Positions 7,504 to 15,251 of a DNA stretch of 55,201 nt are shown here, in pieces (positions within the stretch are counted from its first letter, which is position 1; each line of letters starts with the position of its first letter). The position numbers were made by a program, and so were the translations under genes. Location: the NCBI GenBank assembly GCA_964429015.1, contig CAYSAM010000005.1, positions 1-55,201 of the forward strand, in the 5' to 3' direction. The DNA comes from MFAQ01 sp964429015 (GTDB lineage: Bacteria > Patescibacteriota > Microgenomatia > UBA1400 > MFAQ01). The notes beneath the pieces are model-generated. The model was not told the origin of the DNA. It searched no databases and was given only the letters and a program-made list of their open reading frames with translations.

Positions 7504-8514
7504 TTATGGTTGTTTGAGGTTTGCAATAATCTGGAGTATCGTCCCAGTTGGTTCTTCTGCTTCAATGACAACATCGTATCTGTTGTTTGGTCTTGTTATG
7601 GTCAGTCCATCGATTTTGATGGCATTCATAAGTTTGACGGTGTCGGCGAGGTAGAGTACGGGTTGGCCTGTGGGTTTGTAATAGTCGGTGGCTCCTTTGG
7701 GTGAGTTTGATTCGGTTATTAGATAGTAATACTCGCCTTCATAGAAATATTTATTGAGAACGAGACCGGTGTGTTTTCCATAATTAAAAGTGTCCCCTTT
7801 TTGAATAATGTTCAGATTGCTAGTTTTTTGGATATTGATGTCACCGTGGTTCTTGACATAAAGAATATCACTTGGAAAAGTGAGTGGGTAATGACCAAGA
7901 GCGGCGACAGGAAAGTTGTAGTGTGCGAATATCATGTCACCAATAAAAGTTTGCCAACCTAAACACTGGATAAGTTCATTTTTGCCGGTACTTTCGTTGT
8001 TGTAGTTGTAGTATCTGCCAATAAATTCTTCCAAATAGTAATCAAAGGTTAATGTTTCTGATTCTGATTTTTGGTATTTTCTATCCAGTAAATCGGAAAA
8101 CTCGGAATTTTTTACGGAATCTTTTATGTGTGTTTGAAAGTCAGTTTTGTCTTGTTCGGTGGGAATTGACCCAGCTTTTGTTGGATGAGCTAGATCATAT
8201 TTAGTAATGGTTTCAATTAAGAAGGCAATCTCTCTGTACTCTTGTGAGGCGTTTTGGAGGTTATCAAGGTTGAGTAGGGCGCCAGATCCTGGAAGTTGTG
8301 GATATACTTGATTTAAATTAGGTGGTTTGGTTGCTGTTGGGGTAGGTGGCAGAGATGTGGATGTTGACTTGGTTGGTGTGCTCGTGATTGCTGCTGAAAT
8401 ATTAGCGGTATTTGTTGTCGCAATATTATTTGGTACGGAGTTGCTGCAGTGAGTAAATAACAAAGTAAGACAACCGAAGAAAACAATAAATTTTCTGCTT
8501 CGACTATTTAGCAT
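7504..8514 (-). CDS. Secreted CHAP/NlpC-like cysteine amidase, possible lipoprotein
   Basis: 336 residues. A signal segment (9-22) ends in LLFTHC with Cys23, an imperfect lipobox. A Thr/Ser/Pro linker (32-68) leads to a globular C-terminal half. There, LIQCLGWQTFIGD (Cys184), YGKHTGLVL (His248) and LITESNS (Glu268/Asn270) match the Cys-His-polar arrangement of CHAP peptidoglycan amidases/endopeptidases. AGGAG precedes the ATG. It is first gene of the four-gene surface operon (7504, 6428, 5731, 5585). Function as a wall hydrolase is inferred from the motifs only. Confidence 0.65.
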   Translation of the reverse strand: MLNSRSRKFIVFFGCLTLLFTHCSNSVPNNIATTNTANISAAITSTPTKSTSTSLPPTPTATKPPNLNQVYPQLPGSGALLNLDNLQNASQEYREIAFLIETITKYDLAHPTKAGSIPTEQDKTDFQTHIKDSVKNSEFSDLLDRKYQKSESETLTFDYYLEEFIGRYYNYNNESTGKNELIQCLGWQTFIGDMIFAHYNFPVAALGHYPLTFPSDILYVKNHGDINIQKTSNLNIIQKGDTFNYGKHTGLVLNKYFYEGEYYYLITESNSPKGATDYYKPTGQPVLYLADTVKLMNAIKIDGLTITRPNNRYDVVIEAEEPTGTILQIIANLKQP

Positions 8515-8626
8515 TTTAAGACTCCTGTCTTATAGTATTTTTTCAAAGTATTTTTTCGTGCATTTGATTTTATAATGTTGGGTAATTAAAAGCAATATTG
8601 TCTTGATGAATGAAGTAAACTGGCTC

Positions 8627-8655
8627 TTTACTTTTTTGTTATAGGACTCTATAAT
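8627..8655 (+). promoter_or_regulatory. Consensus-like sigma70 promoter
   Basis: TTTACT, 17-nt spacer, TATAAT, 31 nt ahead of the ATG at 8687. Confidence 0.75.
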
Positions 8656-8686
8656 ATGAGAATAAACTCTTTGAAACGAGGTTAAT

Positions 8687-9325
8687 ATGAGGCGAAAAAA
8701 CACAGTTATTGTTGTATTGTTGCTACTTGTTGTGATTGTTGCGATTGTTGCTTCACTGTTTGTCTTTTGCGGTTCACTTAAGGACTATTTTGGATTTGGC
8801 AACTATGATTCGGGGTATTCGTTGAATACCGATACTCCAGATATGGTTGTTAGATTTGTTCCTGGTGAAAGCAATAGCTATGTTTTGAAGCCGGAAAAAA
8901 ACAGTGCTGTTCCATATGGTTATGAAGTTTTGGTTTTTTCTGGACTGACGGAAACTGATTATAGAAAATTAAGTTATGTTGGATCATTTGACGGATTGCT
9001 TGGCAGTTTTCAATATTATCCACTTGGGGAAAGTAACGTGGCCGTGGTATGCTCAAAAAAGGACAGCAGTCATAACCTGAATCGATTTACGATGGTGTCT
9101 GTTGAATTGGCTGCAATGTCTGCGTGTGGCGGTCAAACCTTTAAGCCGCAGTTGAGTAATGATGTTCCGTTTGTTTCGATTTGTCAGGCAGACAGACTCG
9201 GATATTATCAATATAATTACGGTGCAGATTCATACTCTTTATTTGCCACAGGTTTGCAAGGGGAGTTGGACACTCTTGAGGAGGGTTTGTATCCGAAGGT
9301 AAGCGTGTTGCATTGTGTTAAATAG
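8687..9325 (+). CDS. Secreted or membrane-anchored protein of unknown function
   Basis: 212 residues. A long hydrophobic N-terminal segment (about 6-28, Val/Ile/Leu-rich after MRRKN) is a signal anchor. The exported part has five cysteines (in VVCSKKD, MSACGGQ, VSICQAD and LHCVK among others), which could form disulfides, and aromatic-rich stretches (LGYYQYNYGADSYSLF). An ACGAGG-like SD precedes the ATG. It is a single-gene unit with promoter 8627-8655 and terminator 9348-9373. I recognise no family. Confidence 0.7.
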   Translation: MRRKNTVIVVLLLLVVIVAIVASLFVFCGSLKDYFGFGNYDSGYSLNTDTPDMVVRFVPGESNSYVLKPEKNSAVPYGYEVLVFSGLTETDYRKLSYVGSFDGLLGSFQYYPLGESNVAVVCSKKDSSHNLNRFTMVSVELAAMSACGGQTFKPQLSNDVPFVSICQADRLGYYQYNYGADSYSLFATGLQGELDTLEEGLYPKVSVLHCVK

Positions 9326-9347
9326 GAATTTAGCGGATATGTTCTAT

Positions 9348-9373
9348 TCCCGCCTTTAATGGCGGGATATTTT
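9348..9373 (+). terminator. Probable intrinsic terminator
   Basis: TCCCGCC/GGCGGGA stem with 6-nt loop, then TATTTTG. The T-run is short. Confidence 0.65.
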
Positions 9374-9405
9374 GTGCCTAAGCAGTGGAGATTTTGAGGC
9401 TAAAC

Positions 9406-9434
9406 TTGCATTATAGGCTTTTATGAGGTAGAAT
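9406..9434 (+). promoter_or_regulatory. Sigma70-like promoter
   Basis: TTGCAT, 17-nt spacer, TAGAAT, ahead of the 9471 gene. Confidence 0.7.
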
Positions 9435-9470
9435 ATGGGAAAATTTGAGTAAAGAGGAGTAAATTAAAAA

Positions 9471-9725
9471 ATGAAAATTGACAGACTTTATTTCATCTTG
9501 TTTTTTGTTGGTTTTTTGGGTGGACTGTTAGCAGGATCAGACTTTGAGGTACTGATCCCTATTGTGGGGGCAGCAGTTTTGTTCACAAATGTTTGGAGGG
9601 AGTTCCGCACAGGTTTCGGGTTGTGGTGGAGTGAACCTGTAGGAAAAGTTATGGTAGTTATCTCGCAAGAGATACTATGGTTCGTGGCAGTGCTTGTTGG
9701 GGTGTTGGTTTCAGCTTTGTTTTAG
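9471..9725 (+). CDS. Small multi-helix membrane protein (84 aa)
   Basis: Two or three predicted membrane segments (about 6-22, 27-42, 62-82) with a short loop NVWREFRTGFGLWWSE. The SD AGAGGAG lies upstream. It has its own promoter (9406-9434) and terminator (9732-9770). No family recognised; small hydrophobic orphan proteins recur throughout this window. Confidence 0.65.
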   Translation: MKIDRLYFILFFVGFLGGLLAGSDFEVLIPIVGAAVLFTNVWREFRTGFGLWWSEPVGKVMVVISQEILWFVAVLVGVLVSALF

Positions 9726-9731
9726 ACAAAT

Positions 9732-9770
9732 GCTCTTTGGAGATTATTTCTCTGGAGGGCGTTTTTTTTT
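9732..9770 (+). terminator. Intrinsic terminator
   Basis: A long stem rich in G-U pairs (GCTCTTTGGAGA against TCTCTGGAGGGC) is followed by nine T. Confidence 0.8.
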
Positions 9771-9790
9771 GGTTTAAATGGGTTGAGAAA

Positions 9791-10033
9791 CTAGTTATTT
9801 GAAGATGTGGGGTTGATGCCAAGCATCCACAGGACGGATTCTTTTTTGTAGCGACGGTCGCCACGAGAATTGATACGGATAGCGGGGAGTTTTCCTCTTT
9901 TGCCCCAGCGTTTTATAGTCAGTGTGGACACTCTTAAAAGACTTGCAACTTCCGAAACAGTCAAAAGATCGGGTAGATTAGTGAGATCTACATTTTTAGT
10001 TTTGCTGATTGGGTTTGTTGTTTGGTTGTCCAT
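9791..10033 (-). CDS. MerR/excisionase-type helix-turn-helix protein
   Basis: 80 residues. The centre (about 22-70) reads LLTVSEVASLLRVSTLTIKRWGKRGKLPAIRI, then RRYKKESV: the HTH_17/excisionase layout, with helix-turn-helix followed by a basic wing. Such proteins bind DNA as small regulators or recombination directionality factors. No integrase is nearby, so a local regulator is more likely. No SD site precedes the ATG, unlike the surrounding orphan genes. Confidence 0.85.
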   Translation of the reverse strand: MDNQTTNPISKTKNVDLTNLPDLLTVSEVASLLRVSTLTIKRWGKRGKLPAIRINSRGDRRYKKESVLWMLGINPTSSNN

Positions 10034-10081
10034 GTCTGATATACAAGTTATCAGAAAGAAAGTAGTTAGTCAATAAATTGA

Positions 10082-10110
10082 TTTACAAAGTTGTATTGTG
10101 TTTGTACAAT
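10082..10110 (+). promoter_or_regulatory. Sigma70-like promoter
   Basis: TTTACA, 17-nt spacer, TACAAT, 44 nt before the ATG at 10155. Confidence 0.75.
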
Positions 10111-10154
10111 CTGAGTTTGTAAGAACATTTATTGGACAAAAACTGGAGGTAGTG

Positions 10155-10538
10155 ATGAATAATACATTGAAAAATGATTCCAGGTATAAATTTCAATACG
10201 CGAACTTTGATCTTGAAGCTTTGACGATTACCAGTTCGTCTGGTGTAACTTCTTTGGCTGAGTCATTTTTTTTGAGAGAGGCGGCCCAGCCTGGAGATAT
10301 TTTGGTTGTACATCAGATGGCTGGGGATGTTGTCTCTTTACCTGTTTCTATTGGTTGTCAGACCGTTGTTGTTTTTGCTGGGGAAGAGCCGGTGATGCTT
10401 AATAGATGTGATCGTTTTGGAAATGCGCAGATTGTTTTGTCTAAGGACTCGGCAGTTTGTGTTACCTATGTTTCTAAGTACAAGCAGAGAAGAAAGGTTT
10501 ATCACCGAAAAATTTTTACAACTGTAATCGTTTTATAA
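10155..10538 (+). CDS. Soluble protein of unknown function (127 aa)
   Basis: The start at ATG 10155 is fixed by GGAGG (10145-10149) 5 nt upstream. The protein looks beta-rich (DILVVHQMAGDVVSLPVSIG, QTVVVFAGEEPVML) with a basic C-terminus (SKYKQRRKVYHRK). No signal peptide, no known motif. The 14 nt around the start are identical to those of the 13438 gene. Single-gene unit with promoter and terminator. Confidence 0.65.
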   Translation: MNNTLKNDSRYKFQYANFDLEALTITSSSGVTSLAESFFLREAAQPGDILVVHQMAGDVVSLPVSIGCQTVVVFAGEEPVMLNRCDRFGNAQIVLSKDSAVCVTYVSKYKQRRKVYHRKIFTTVIVL

Positions 10539-10543
10539 AAAAA

Positions 10544-10567
10544 GTCCCGCCATTGGCGGGACAATTT
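10544..10567 (+). terminator. Intrinsic terminator
   Basis: GTCCCGCC/GGCGGGAC with a 3-nt loop, then AATTTTG; preceded by A-run, so possibly bidirectional. Confidence 0.75.
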
Positions 10568-10573
10568 TGTATA

Positions 10574-10604
10574 CAAAAAAACACTCTCCAACGGCGGAGA
10601 GTGT
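10574..10604 (-). terminator. Intrinsic terminator of the 10628 gene
   Basis: Minus strand: ACACTCTCC/GGAGAGTGT stem followed by seven T. Confidence 0.9.
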
Positions 10605-10627
10605 CGATAAGATAAACGGTAAATGCT

Positions 10628-11455
10628 TTACTCTGGTGGTGTGAGAAGTGAGACTTTGTGTAAGATCTCGGGGATTTTTGTCCACCAACTTAGGCTGTTT
10701 TTGGCGTTGATTAGCTCGGTAAGCCTTTTTTTTCCCAGTTCTAACAATAGTGAGAACGGAGTAACGGAGTCTACAAGTTCGTTTTTGTAGAATTCCATTT
10801 TTCTCTCCAGTTCGATTTGAAGTTGCAAGTAGCCGTGTTGAACTTGCATGTTAAAGGTTGCAAAAAGCGTTGCTTCGAGTTCAACCTGAAGAAGATAATC
10901 ATCAATTTTTTGCACGTCTTTTTTGATGAGCCACTGCGAAGCTATTCCCCTACTGCTGGGGTGAAACTTGAGACTTTGTCGTGCCCGGACAATTTTTTTG
11001 ATGACATCTTCAGAGGTTGATTCCTCGACTGTCAGACCTTTAATGAGAGTGACTAAGTTCTCAATTTCTTTTTTGAGCATAACTTGTAAATATTTCTCGA
11101 TATAAGGTCTGAGATTGGGAAAGTCGAACTTGGAATTTCTGAAGGACTTGTCGATGTTGATTGTGGTAGCAAGATTTTGAAAATAAAGTCCGCTAAATGA
11201 CTTCCAGAAAAACTCGTAGTCAACATGTCTGGCGATGGATATGGCCACGATTGCGATGTTCATACAATCGCTAATATCTTTCCCGTCATTAGGGGAGACA
11301 TAGAAGGCGGTGGCACTTTTTCTGGTGAGATCACAGAGACCGGAGTCTTTTCCTATAATTTCGATAATTTCCCAGGCGCGATCGCGCAAGGTTTTACCGG
11401 CAACAACGATAACTCGATTGTTGTTTGAGTCGAAACGGACAGTTGGCATTGTCAT
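10628..11455 (-). CDS. Helical protein of unknown function (275 aa)
   Basis: The start at 11455 (MTMPTVRFDS) follows AAAGGAG by a normal distance; upstream in-frame codons are leader. The N-terminal part is mixed (RVIVVAGKTLRDRAWEIIEIIG). The rest is mainly helical with charged/Leu patterns (KEIENLVTLIKGL, EKYLQVMLKK). No membrane segment. No family recognised. It has its own promoter (11520-11548), a small leader hairpin (11496-11512, CTTGCTC/GAGTAAG) and a terminator (10574-10604). Confidence 0.7.
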   Translation of the reverse strand: MTMPTVRFDSNNNRVIVVAGKTLRDRAWEIIEIIGKDSGLCDLTRKSATAFYVSPNDGKDISDCMNIAIVAISIARHVDYEFFWKSFSGLYFQNLATTINIDKSFRNSKFDFPNLRPYIEKYLQVMLKKEIENLVTLIKGLTVEESTSEDVIKKIVRARQSLKFHPSSRGIASQWLIKKDVQKIDDYLLQVELEATLFATFNMQVQHGYLQLQIELERKMEFYKNELVDSVTPFSLLLELGKKRLTELINAKNSLSWWTKIPEILHKVSLLTPPE

Positions 11456-11519
11456 GGTATTTCTCCTTTTTGAAAGTACAGAAAGAAAGTTGGGCTTACT
11501 CGGGTGAGCAAGTGGGGCG

Positions 11520-11548
11520 ATTGTACCATAATTAGGCCTATAATTCAA
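11520..11548 (-). promoter_or_regulatory. Sigma70-like promoter
   Basis: Minus strand TTGAAT, 17-nt spacer, TACAAT. The transcript begins just upstream of a 7-bp hairpin (11496-11512). Confidence 0.7.
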
Positions 11549-11580
11549 GTGTTTGTGTGTAGGTCATGGGAATTGGGTAC

Positions 11581-11602
11581 AAAAAACCGCTCTTGCGAGC
11601 GG
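11581..11602 (-). terminator. Intrinsic terminator downstream of rplL
   Basis: Minus strand CCGCTC/GAGCGG, 4-nt loop, six T; the end of rplJ-rplL. Confidence 0.85.
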
Positions 11603-11616
11603 AGATTTGTTTTTTT

Positions 11617-11660
11617 GGATTGCCACGGCCGACCTAAAGTCGCGCCTCGCAATGACAGGT
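11617..11660. repeat. CGCAATGAC-type dispersed repeat, half copy
   Basis: GGATTGCCACGGCCGAC and CGCGCCTCGCAATGACAGGT match the right half of the 1602-1694 element. Lies between rplL and its terminator. Confidence 0.7.
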
Positions 11661-11664
11661 TGAG

Positions 11665-12042
11665 TTATTTAAGCTCGACTTTTGCTCCAGCGTCTTCCAA
11701 TTTCTTCTTGGCGGCTTCGGCATCCTCTTTTTTGGCACCTTCCATGATGGTGGCAGGAGCTTTTTCAACGAGGTTTTTGGCTTCTACTAAACCAAGATCA
11801 GTCTTGATTTCGCGGACAGCTTTGATAACAGCGATTTTGTTAGCACCGGCATCGGTGACAACAACGTCGAATTCAGTTTTTTCTTCTGCAGGAGCAGCAG
11901 CAACAGCGGCAACGCCACCAGCAACAGCTACAGGAGCAGCAGAAACACCGAATTTTTCTTCGAGGGCTTTGACGAGCTCAGCAACTTCCAAAACGGAAAG
12001 TTCACTTACGAGGTCGACAAGTTTTTGTACTTTTTCGGACAT
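11665..12042 (-). CDS. rplL: 50S ribosomal protein L7/L12
   Basis: 125 residues: N-terminal dimerisation helices (MSEKVQKLVDLVSELSVLEVAELV), an Ala/Pro hinge (about 33-55), and the C-terminal factor-binding domain (KTEFDVVVTD, NKIAVIKAVREI, GLVEAKNLVEKAP, EDAEAAKKKLEDAGAKVELK). It forms the ribosomal stalk with L10 and recruits translation GTPases. It follows rplJ by 74 nt. No SD site. Length normal. Confidence 0.97.
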   Translation of the reverse strand: MSEKVQKLVDLVSELSVLEVAELVKALEEKFGVSAAPVAVAGGVAAVAAAPAEEKTEFDVVVTDAGANKIAVIKAVREIKTDLGLVEAKNLVEKAPATIMEGAKKEDAEAAKKKLEDAGAKVELK

Positions 12043-12116
12043 TTTGTTTTTTTACTATTTATTAATATGCGAGACTAATTGTATTGGTGGGTTTGATGAA
12101 TCAAACCCCTACGTGA

Positions 12117-12641
12117 CTACGCTGATAACTTTACCTTGAGGGCTTCTAAACCATAAACAAAGTTTTGGATTGGAGCAGAAAGTTGGCGTACCAAAGCTTG
12201 GGCTGGGGCTTGGAGTTGAGCCAAGAGGGAAGCCAAGAGTTGATCTTTGCTTGGTAACTTGGAATAAGCTTTGATGTCGGCGAGAGAAACAACTTTGTTG
12301 TCCATGATGCCGGCTTTGATTTTGATGGAGTCGTGCTCTTCAATAAACTTAGACATGACTTTGGAGGTTGCGACTGGGTCAGATCCAAAAAGGACGGCGG
12401 TTGGTCCATTGAGAACAGAGTCAACTTGTTCAGCGTTTTCTTTGGAGATTTCCTTAAGAGCGATTCTCAAAAGGTTGTTTTTGGCAACCATAAAAGTACC
12501 ATCGGCTTTGTCAGCTTCGGTACGAAGATTATTTTGATCGGTAACCGAAAGACCAGCATACTCAGTGAAGATTACAGAAGAGTAGTCAGCCAAGTTTTTG
12601 GTGATTTGGGCGAGTTGATGAACGTTTTTTTGGTTTGGCAT
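12117..12641 (-). CDS. rplJ: 50S ribosomal protein L10
   Basis: 174 residues, family-typical: N-terminal QLAQITKNLADYSSVIFTEYAGLSVTDQNNLR, MVAKNNLLRIAL, and NGPTAVLFGSDP, with a C-terminal helix that carries L7/L12 dimers (ASLLAQLQAPAQALVRQLS). It anchors the stalk on 23S rRNA with L11. In most bacteria it follows rplA directly; here about 3.7 kb of plus-strand orphan genes separate them. No SD site. Heptamer repeats lie just upstream. Confidence 0.96.
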   Translation of the reverse strand: MPNQKNVHQLAQITKNLADYSSVIFTEYAGLSVTDQNNLRTEADKADGTFMVAKNNLLRIALKEISKENAEQVDSVLNGPTAVLFGSDPVATSKVMSKFIEEHDSIKIKAGIMDNKVVSLADIKAYSKLPSKDQLLASLLAQLQAPAQALVRQLSAPIQNFVYGLEALKVKLSA

Positions 12642-12647
12642 CTGTTT

Positions 12648-12685
12648 TAGATCACAGATCTCAGATCACAGATCTCAGATATGTG
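12648..12685. repeat. Heptamer repeats upstream of rplJ
   Basis: AGATCAC and AGATCTC alternate in 7-nt phase, giving a 14-nt tandem unit. Confidence 0.75.
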
Positions 12686-12839
12686 GTTAATATTTTTATA
12701 AATTAAAAACACGTAGCAAGACGTGTAGAGGGGTGCTCTATCTGGGGCTTAGTGATTGCCCAGAGTCTTGGAACTGTGGTGAGTATATATGATAAAATTG
12801 CGCTTGTAAAGTATGTAAATTCACATTTTGAGAGGTTGT

Positions 12840-13316
12840 ATGAAAAAGATTCCAAGTTATGTATTGCCGTTATTGTTACAGCTTTTAGGTAATCTGTTTG
12901 TGGGTATAGGAGTTCATGAGCAAGAGGTTACAAAGTCCAAAGACTTGATTTTTGCAAACAGTCAGGGGTGGCTTCGTTTTGATCGGGTTAACCCTGCTCC
13001 TGCGGTGCGAGTTCGATTGACATTTTTTGGATTTTTGGCTGGATTACGTGCTTGGCTTGGTCAAAAATTCAGCTTTTTTGTCTTGAAATCTCGGCTGGCT
13101 GCTTCTGGTTGTTATAAGAAGTTTTCTGACACTGAATTGCAAATTTTGCAGTTGGTGGATACTGGATATTTAAATTCAAAGTACGGCTGGGCTCTGGCAG
13201 TTGAAAAGTTTGGACAAAAGACTTTAGAGGAAACCCTAAATTGTTTTTGTTTTGAACTGGACATCGTTGATTCATGGTCTTCTGATGGAGATGTTTTTTA
13301 CGAATCGAAGTTTTAA
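12840..13316 (+). CDS. Protein of unknown function with hydrophobic N-terminus (158 aa)
   Basis: ATG 12840 is preceded by GAGAGG; an upstream TTG (12828) lies on the SD itself. The N-terminus (MKKIPSYVLPLLLQLLGNLFVGIGV) could be a signal or anchor. A second hydrophobic patch is at about 60-72 (RLTFFGFLAGLRAWLG). The C-terminal half is soluble and helical (FSDTELQILQLVDTGYLN). Unknown family. Its terminator is at 13323-13350; a TGATAAAAT -10-like box is at about 12789-12797. Confidence 0.6.
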   Translation: MKKIPSYVLPLLLQLLGNLFVGIGVHEQEVTKSKDLIFANSQGWLRFDRVNPAPAVRVRLTFFGFLAGLRAWLGQKFSFFVLKSRLAASGCYKKFSDTELQILQLVDTGYLNSKYGWALAVEKFGQKTLEETLNCFCFELDIVDSWSSDGDVFYESKF

Positions 13317-13322
13317 GTTGTT

Positions 13323-13350
13323 AATCCCTCGCTTTGGTGGGGGATTTTTT
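13323..13350 (+). terminator. Intrinsic terminator
   Basis: AATCCCTCGC pairs with GTGGGGGATT over a TTTG loop, followed by T-run. Confidence 0.85.
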
Positions 13351-13352
13351 GG

Positions 13353-13379
13353 TTGACAAGTAGGTATTTGTGGTAAAAT
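13353..13379 (+). promoter_or_regulatory. Promoter-like pair with short spacer
   Basis: TTGACA, 15-nt spacer, TAAAAT upstream of the 13438 gene. The spacer is shorter than ideal. Confidence 0.5.
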
Positions 13380-13437
13380 TTACCCCATAAGTCGACATTG
13401 ACAACTTATTTATTTGTAAAATGAAATGGAGGTAGTG

Positions 13438-15057
13438 ATGGCAGAAGAAAGAATGAGTTTGGAGCAGTTGATTTTATCTTGGTTTCAATTGCATGGAATT
13501 ACGAATAGCAGAGTGAAAGCCGCGTTTAATATTACCTTGCGAGCTAATCCTGAGGCGTCTGAAAGGTTACTTGTGGATGCAATAAAGGATATAAAAATCA
13601 CACCACGTTTGCTAGCAGCAAGATTGGATGCGGCAAAATTTAATACTACAATTTTGTGGCGTGAAATTAATTTGGATGAGAAGAGCCGTGAGGTAAAGCA
13701 AAAGGCTCCAGTGATCACACCACCAACGGATCAAACTGTTGTGGTGATGTCTGATGAGTCAGAATCTGCTAAATCTGCAGATGATGGTACTTCGACTACT
13801 AATGTGGCTGGTGTTGCGGAAAAAGAAGGGGAAAAAGTCAAAGATAATGCAACGACAGATGTGGCGGTTAAAGATGGTGAAGTAGCTGCTGAAGCTGCTA
13901 CGGAAGTTGAGGCTGATAATACAGCTAAGACGGAAGAAGTAAAACCTGTAGAAGAAAAGAACGAAACGCCAACTCCTGAAGTTGCCGTTGTTCCCGTTAG
14001 CGCTGCTGATAAAGTTCGCGCAAAAATTGGCTCTGTTTGGTCTTCGATTAACAAAAATAAGAAACCCGCAGAAGCAACCAATGTAGAACAAAAAGCCGCA
14101 CAAACTGATAATCGGGTATCTCAGGCAGTAAAAGCAGCTACAGGAAAGATTGCTGATACTTCAGAATCAATTAAGAAGCGCTGGCAAACTTTTGTAATTG
14201 GGGGCATTGCTCTGGCATTTATGCTTGGAATTGCCTATCTTGGGCCACTACAAAGTGGTGGACGTCCAAGTTTCCAATCTACTGGTGTTCCGATTAATTC
14301 AGTTCCATTGATATTTGTTTTTGTGCTATTAATTCTCTTTCCGTTATTTTTTGAAGCCATTCAACGTGGTGATGTATCGGATGCGGTTGTTGTGTTTTTG
14401 TGTTTGGCAATGTCTAGTGTTGCATCTGTTTACGAAGTTGCGTGGTCATCTGTTTCTTTTTCGGGTGGTAGACCTTACGGAACGTATGTTATTGGATCGT
14501 TTTTCTTAACGCCGTATTTTCTTTTGTGGCAGGCGGCGGCATCCAATAAAACCAGAAATGTTTTTGGTTTAAAACTGCTTTCGAAGTATGATTTTTCGCC
14601 AGTTTTTAACACATTGCTTCTATTTTGGGCAATGGCGAAAGTTCATGTTTACTGGTCGTGGTTACCAAACCCGTGCTTTTTCCCGGAAAACTTTTATCTG
14701 TTTGCTGGTATTGCCTTTTTGTTTTTGGAGCTTTCTGGTAACATCTATAATCTTTTGATCGCTTTGGTTACTGGTGTTATGTCTGGCTATTTGATTTTTG
14801 ACGAAAAAAGATTTTGGTGGGTGTTCATTATTTACCTTGTGGTTGTGATTTATTCTTCAACTGACCATGCAACCAAAGAAATAACAATGAATGTCGACTC
14901 TAAGCCTGTTGGTGAAGGTGGAACATCCTTTGGTAGGGACGTGAGAACAAAAAGACTTGTTCCCTACGATTTGCTGACTGGAGCCTTGTGGGTTACAGCA
15001 ATTGCGGCTGTAGTCTGGTATGGCAATCCATCTTTCCCGATTGTATTACCTTTTTAG
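13438..15057 (+). CDS. Large polytopic membrane protein with acidic linker
   Basis: 539 residues from ATG 13438, fixed by GGAGG 5 nt upstream. Residues 1-80 form a soluble helical domain (MSLEQLILSWFQLHGITNSRVKAAF...). Residues about 95-195 are a low-complexity Ala/Glu/Val/Thr linker. From about 245 on there are roughly eight to nine membrane helices. No transporter or enzyme signature recognised. It is inserted between rplA and rplJ as a single-gene unit with terminator 15064-15090. The translation start region is identical to that of the 10155 gene. Confidence 0.75.
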   Translation: MAEERMSLEQLILSWFQLHGITNSRVKAAFNITLRANPEASERLLVDAIKDIKITPRLLAARLDAAKFNTTILWREINLDEKSREVKQKAPVITPPTDQTVVVMSDESESAKSADDGTSTTNVAGVAEKEGEKVKDNATTDVAVKDGEVAAEAATEVEADNTAKTEEVKPVEEKNETPTPEVAVVPVSAADKVRAKIGSVWSSINKNKKPAEATNVEQKAAQTDNRVSQAVKAATGKIADTSESIKKRWQTFVIGGIALAFMLGIAYLGPLQSGGRPSFQSTGVPINSVPLIFVFVLLILFPLFFEAIQRGDVSDAVVVFLCLAMSSVASVYEVAWSSVSFSGGRPYGTYVIGSFFLTPYFLLWQAAASNKTRNVFGLKLLSKYDFSPVFNTLLLFWAMAKVHVYWSWLPNPCFFPENFYLFAGIAFLFLELSGNIYNLLIALVTGVMSGYLIFDEKRFWWVFIIYLVVVIYSSTDHATKEITMNVDSKPVGEGGTSFGRDVRTKRLVPYDLLTGALWVTAIAAVVWYGNPSFPIVLPF

Positions 15058-15063
15058 TTTAAT

Positions 15064-15090
15064 AGTGGTTTCTTCGGAAGCCACTTTTTT
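15064..15090 (+). terminator. Intrinsic terminator
   Basis: AGTGGTTTC/GAAGCCACT with TTCG tetraloop and T-run. Confidence 0.92.
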
Positions 15091-15122
15091 ATTGTCTTAT
15101 TTGTTTTTTTAGTCCTATAATG

Positions 15123-15151
15123 TTGACTTTTGAGAGTATTTGTGCTAATAT
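15123..15151 (+). promoter_or_regulatory. Sigma70-like promoter
   Basis: TTGACT, 17-nt spacer, TAATAT, about 100 nt before the ATG at 15252. Confidence 0.75.
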
Positions 15152-15159
15152 TACTACCA

Positions 15160-15245
15160 TCGCGAGTATGTCTCGCAAGAATTTTTAAAAGCCCAGTTGG
15201 GCACATATTGCAACTCAGACTTCGTCAGTTTGAGCCTAGAAGGAG
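15160..15245 (+). promoter_or_regulatory. Structured 5' leader of the 15252 gene
   Basis: Three consecutive hairpins: GCGAG/CTCGC (15161-15175, followed by a short T-run), GCCC/GGGC (about 15191-15202) and CTCA..ACT/AGT..TGAG around TTCG (about 15214-15234). AAGGAGG then precedes the ATG. Could be a riboregulator or simply a stabilising leader; no known riboswitch recognised. Confidence 0.5.
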
Positions 15246-15251
15246 GACGAA

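Noticed and set aside
9791..10033. Prophage or integrative element marked by an excisionase
   Set aside because: No integrase, attachment-site repeats or phage structural genes accompany the small helix-turn-helix protein.
13731..14103. Ser/Thr-rich minus-strand frames opposite the 13438 gene
   Set aside because: They are antisense shadows of the low-complexity acidic linker.
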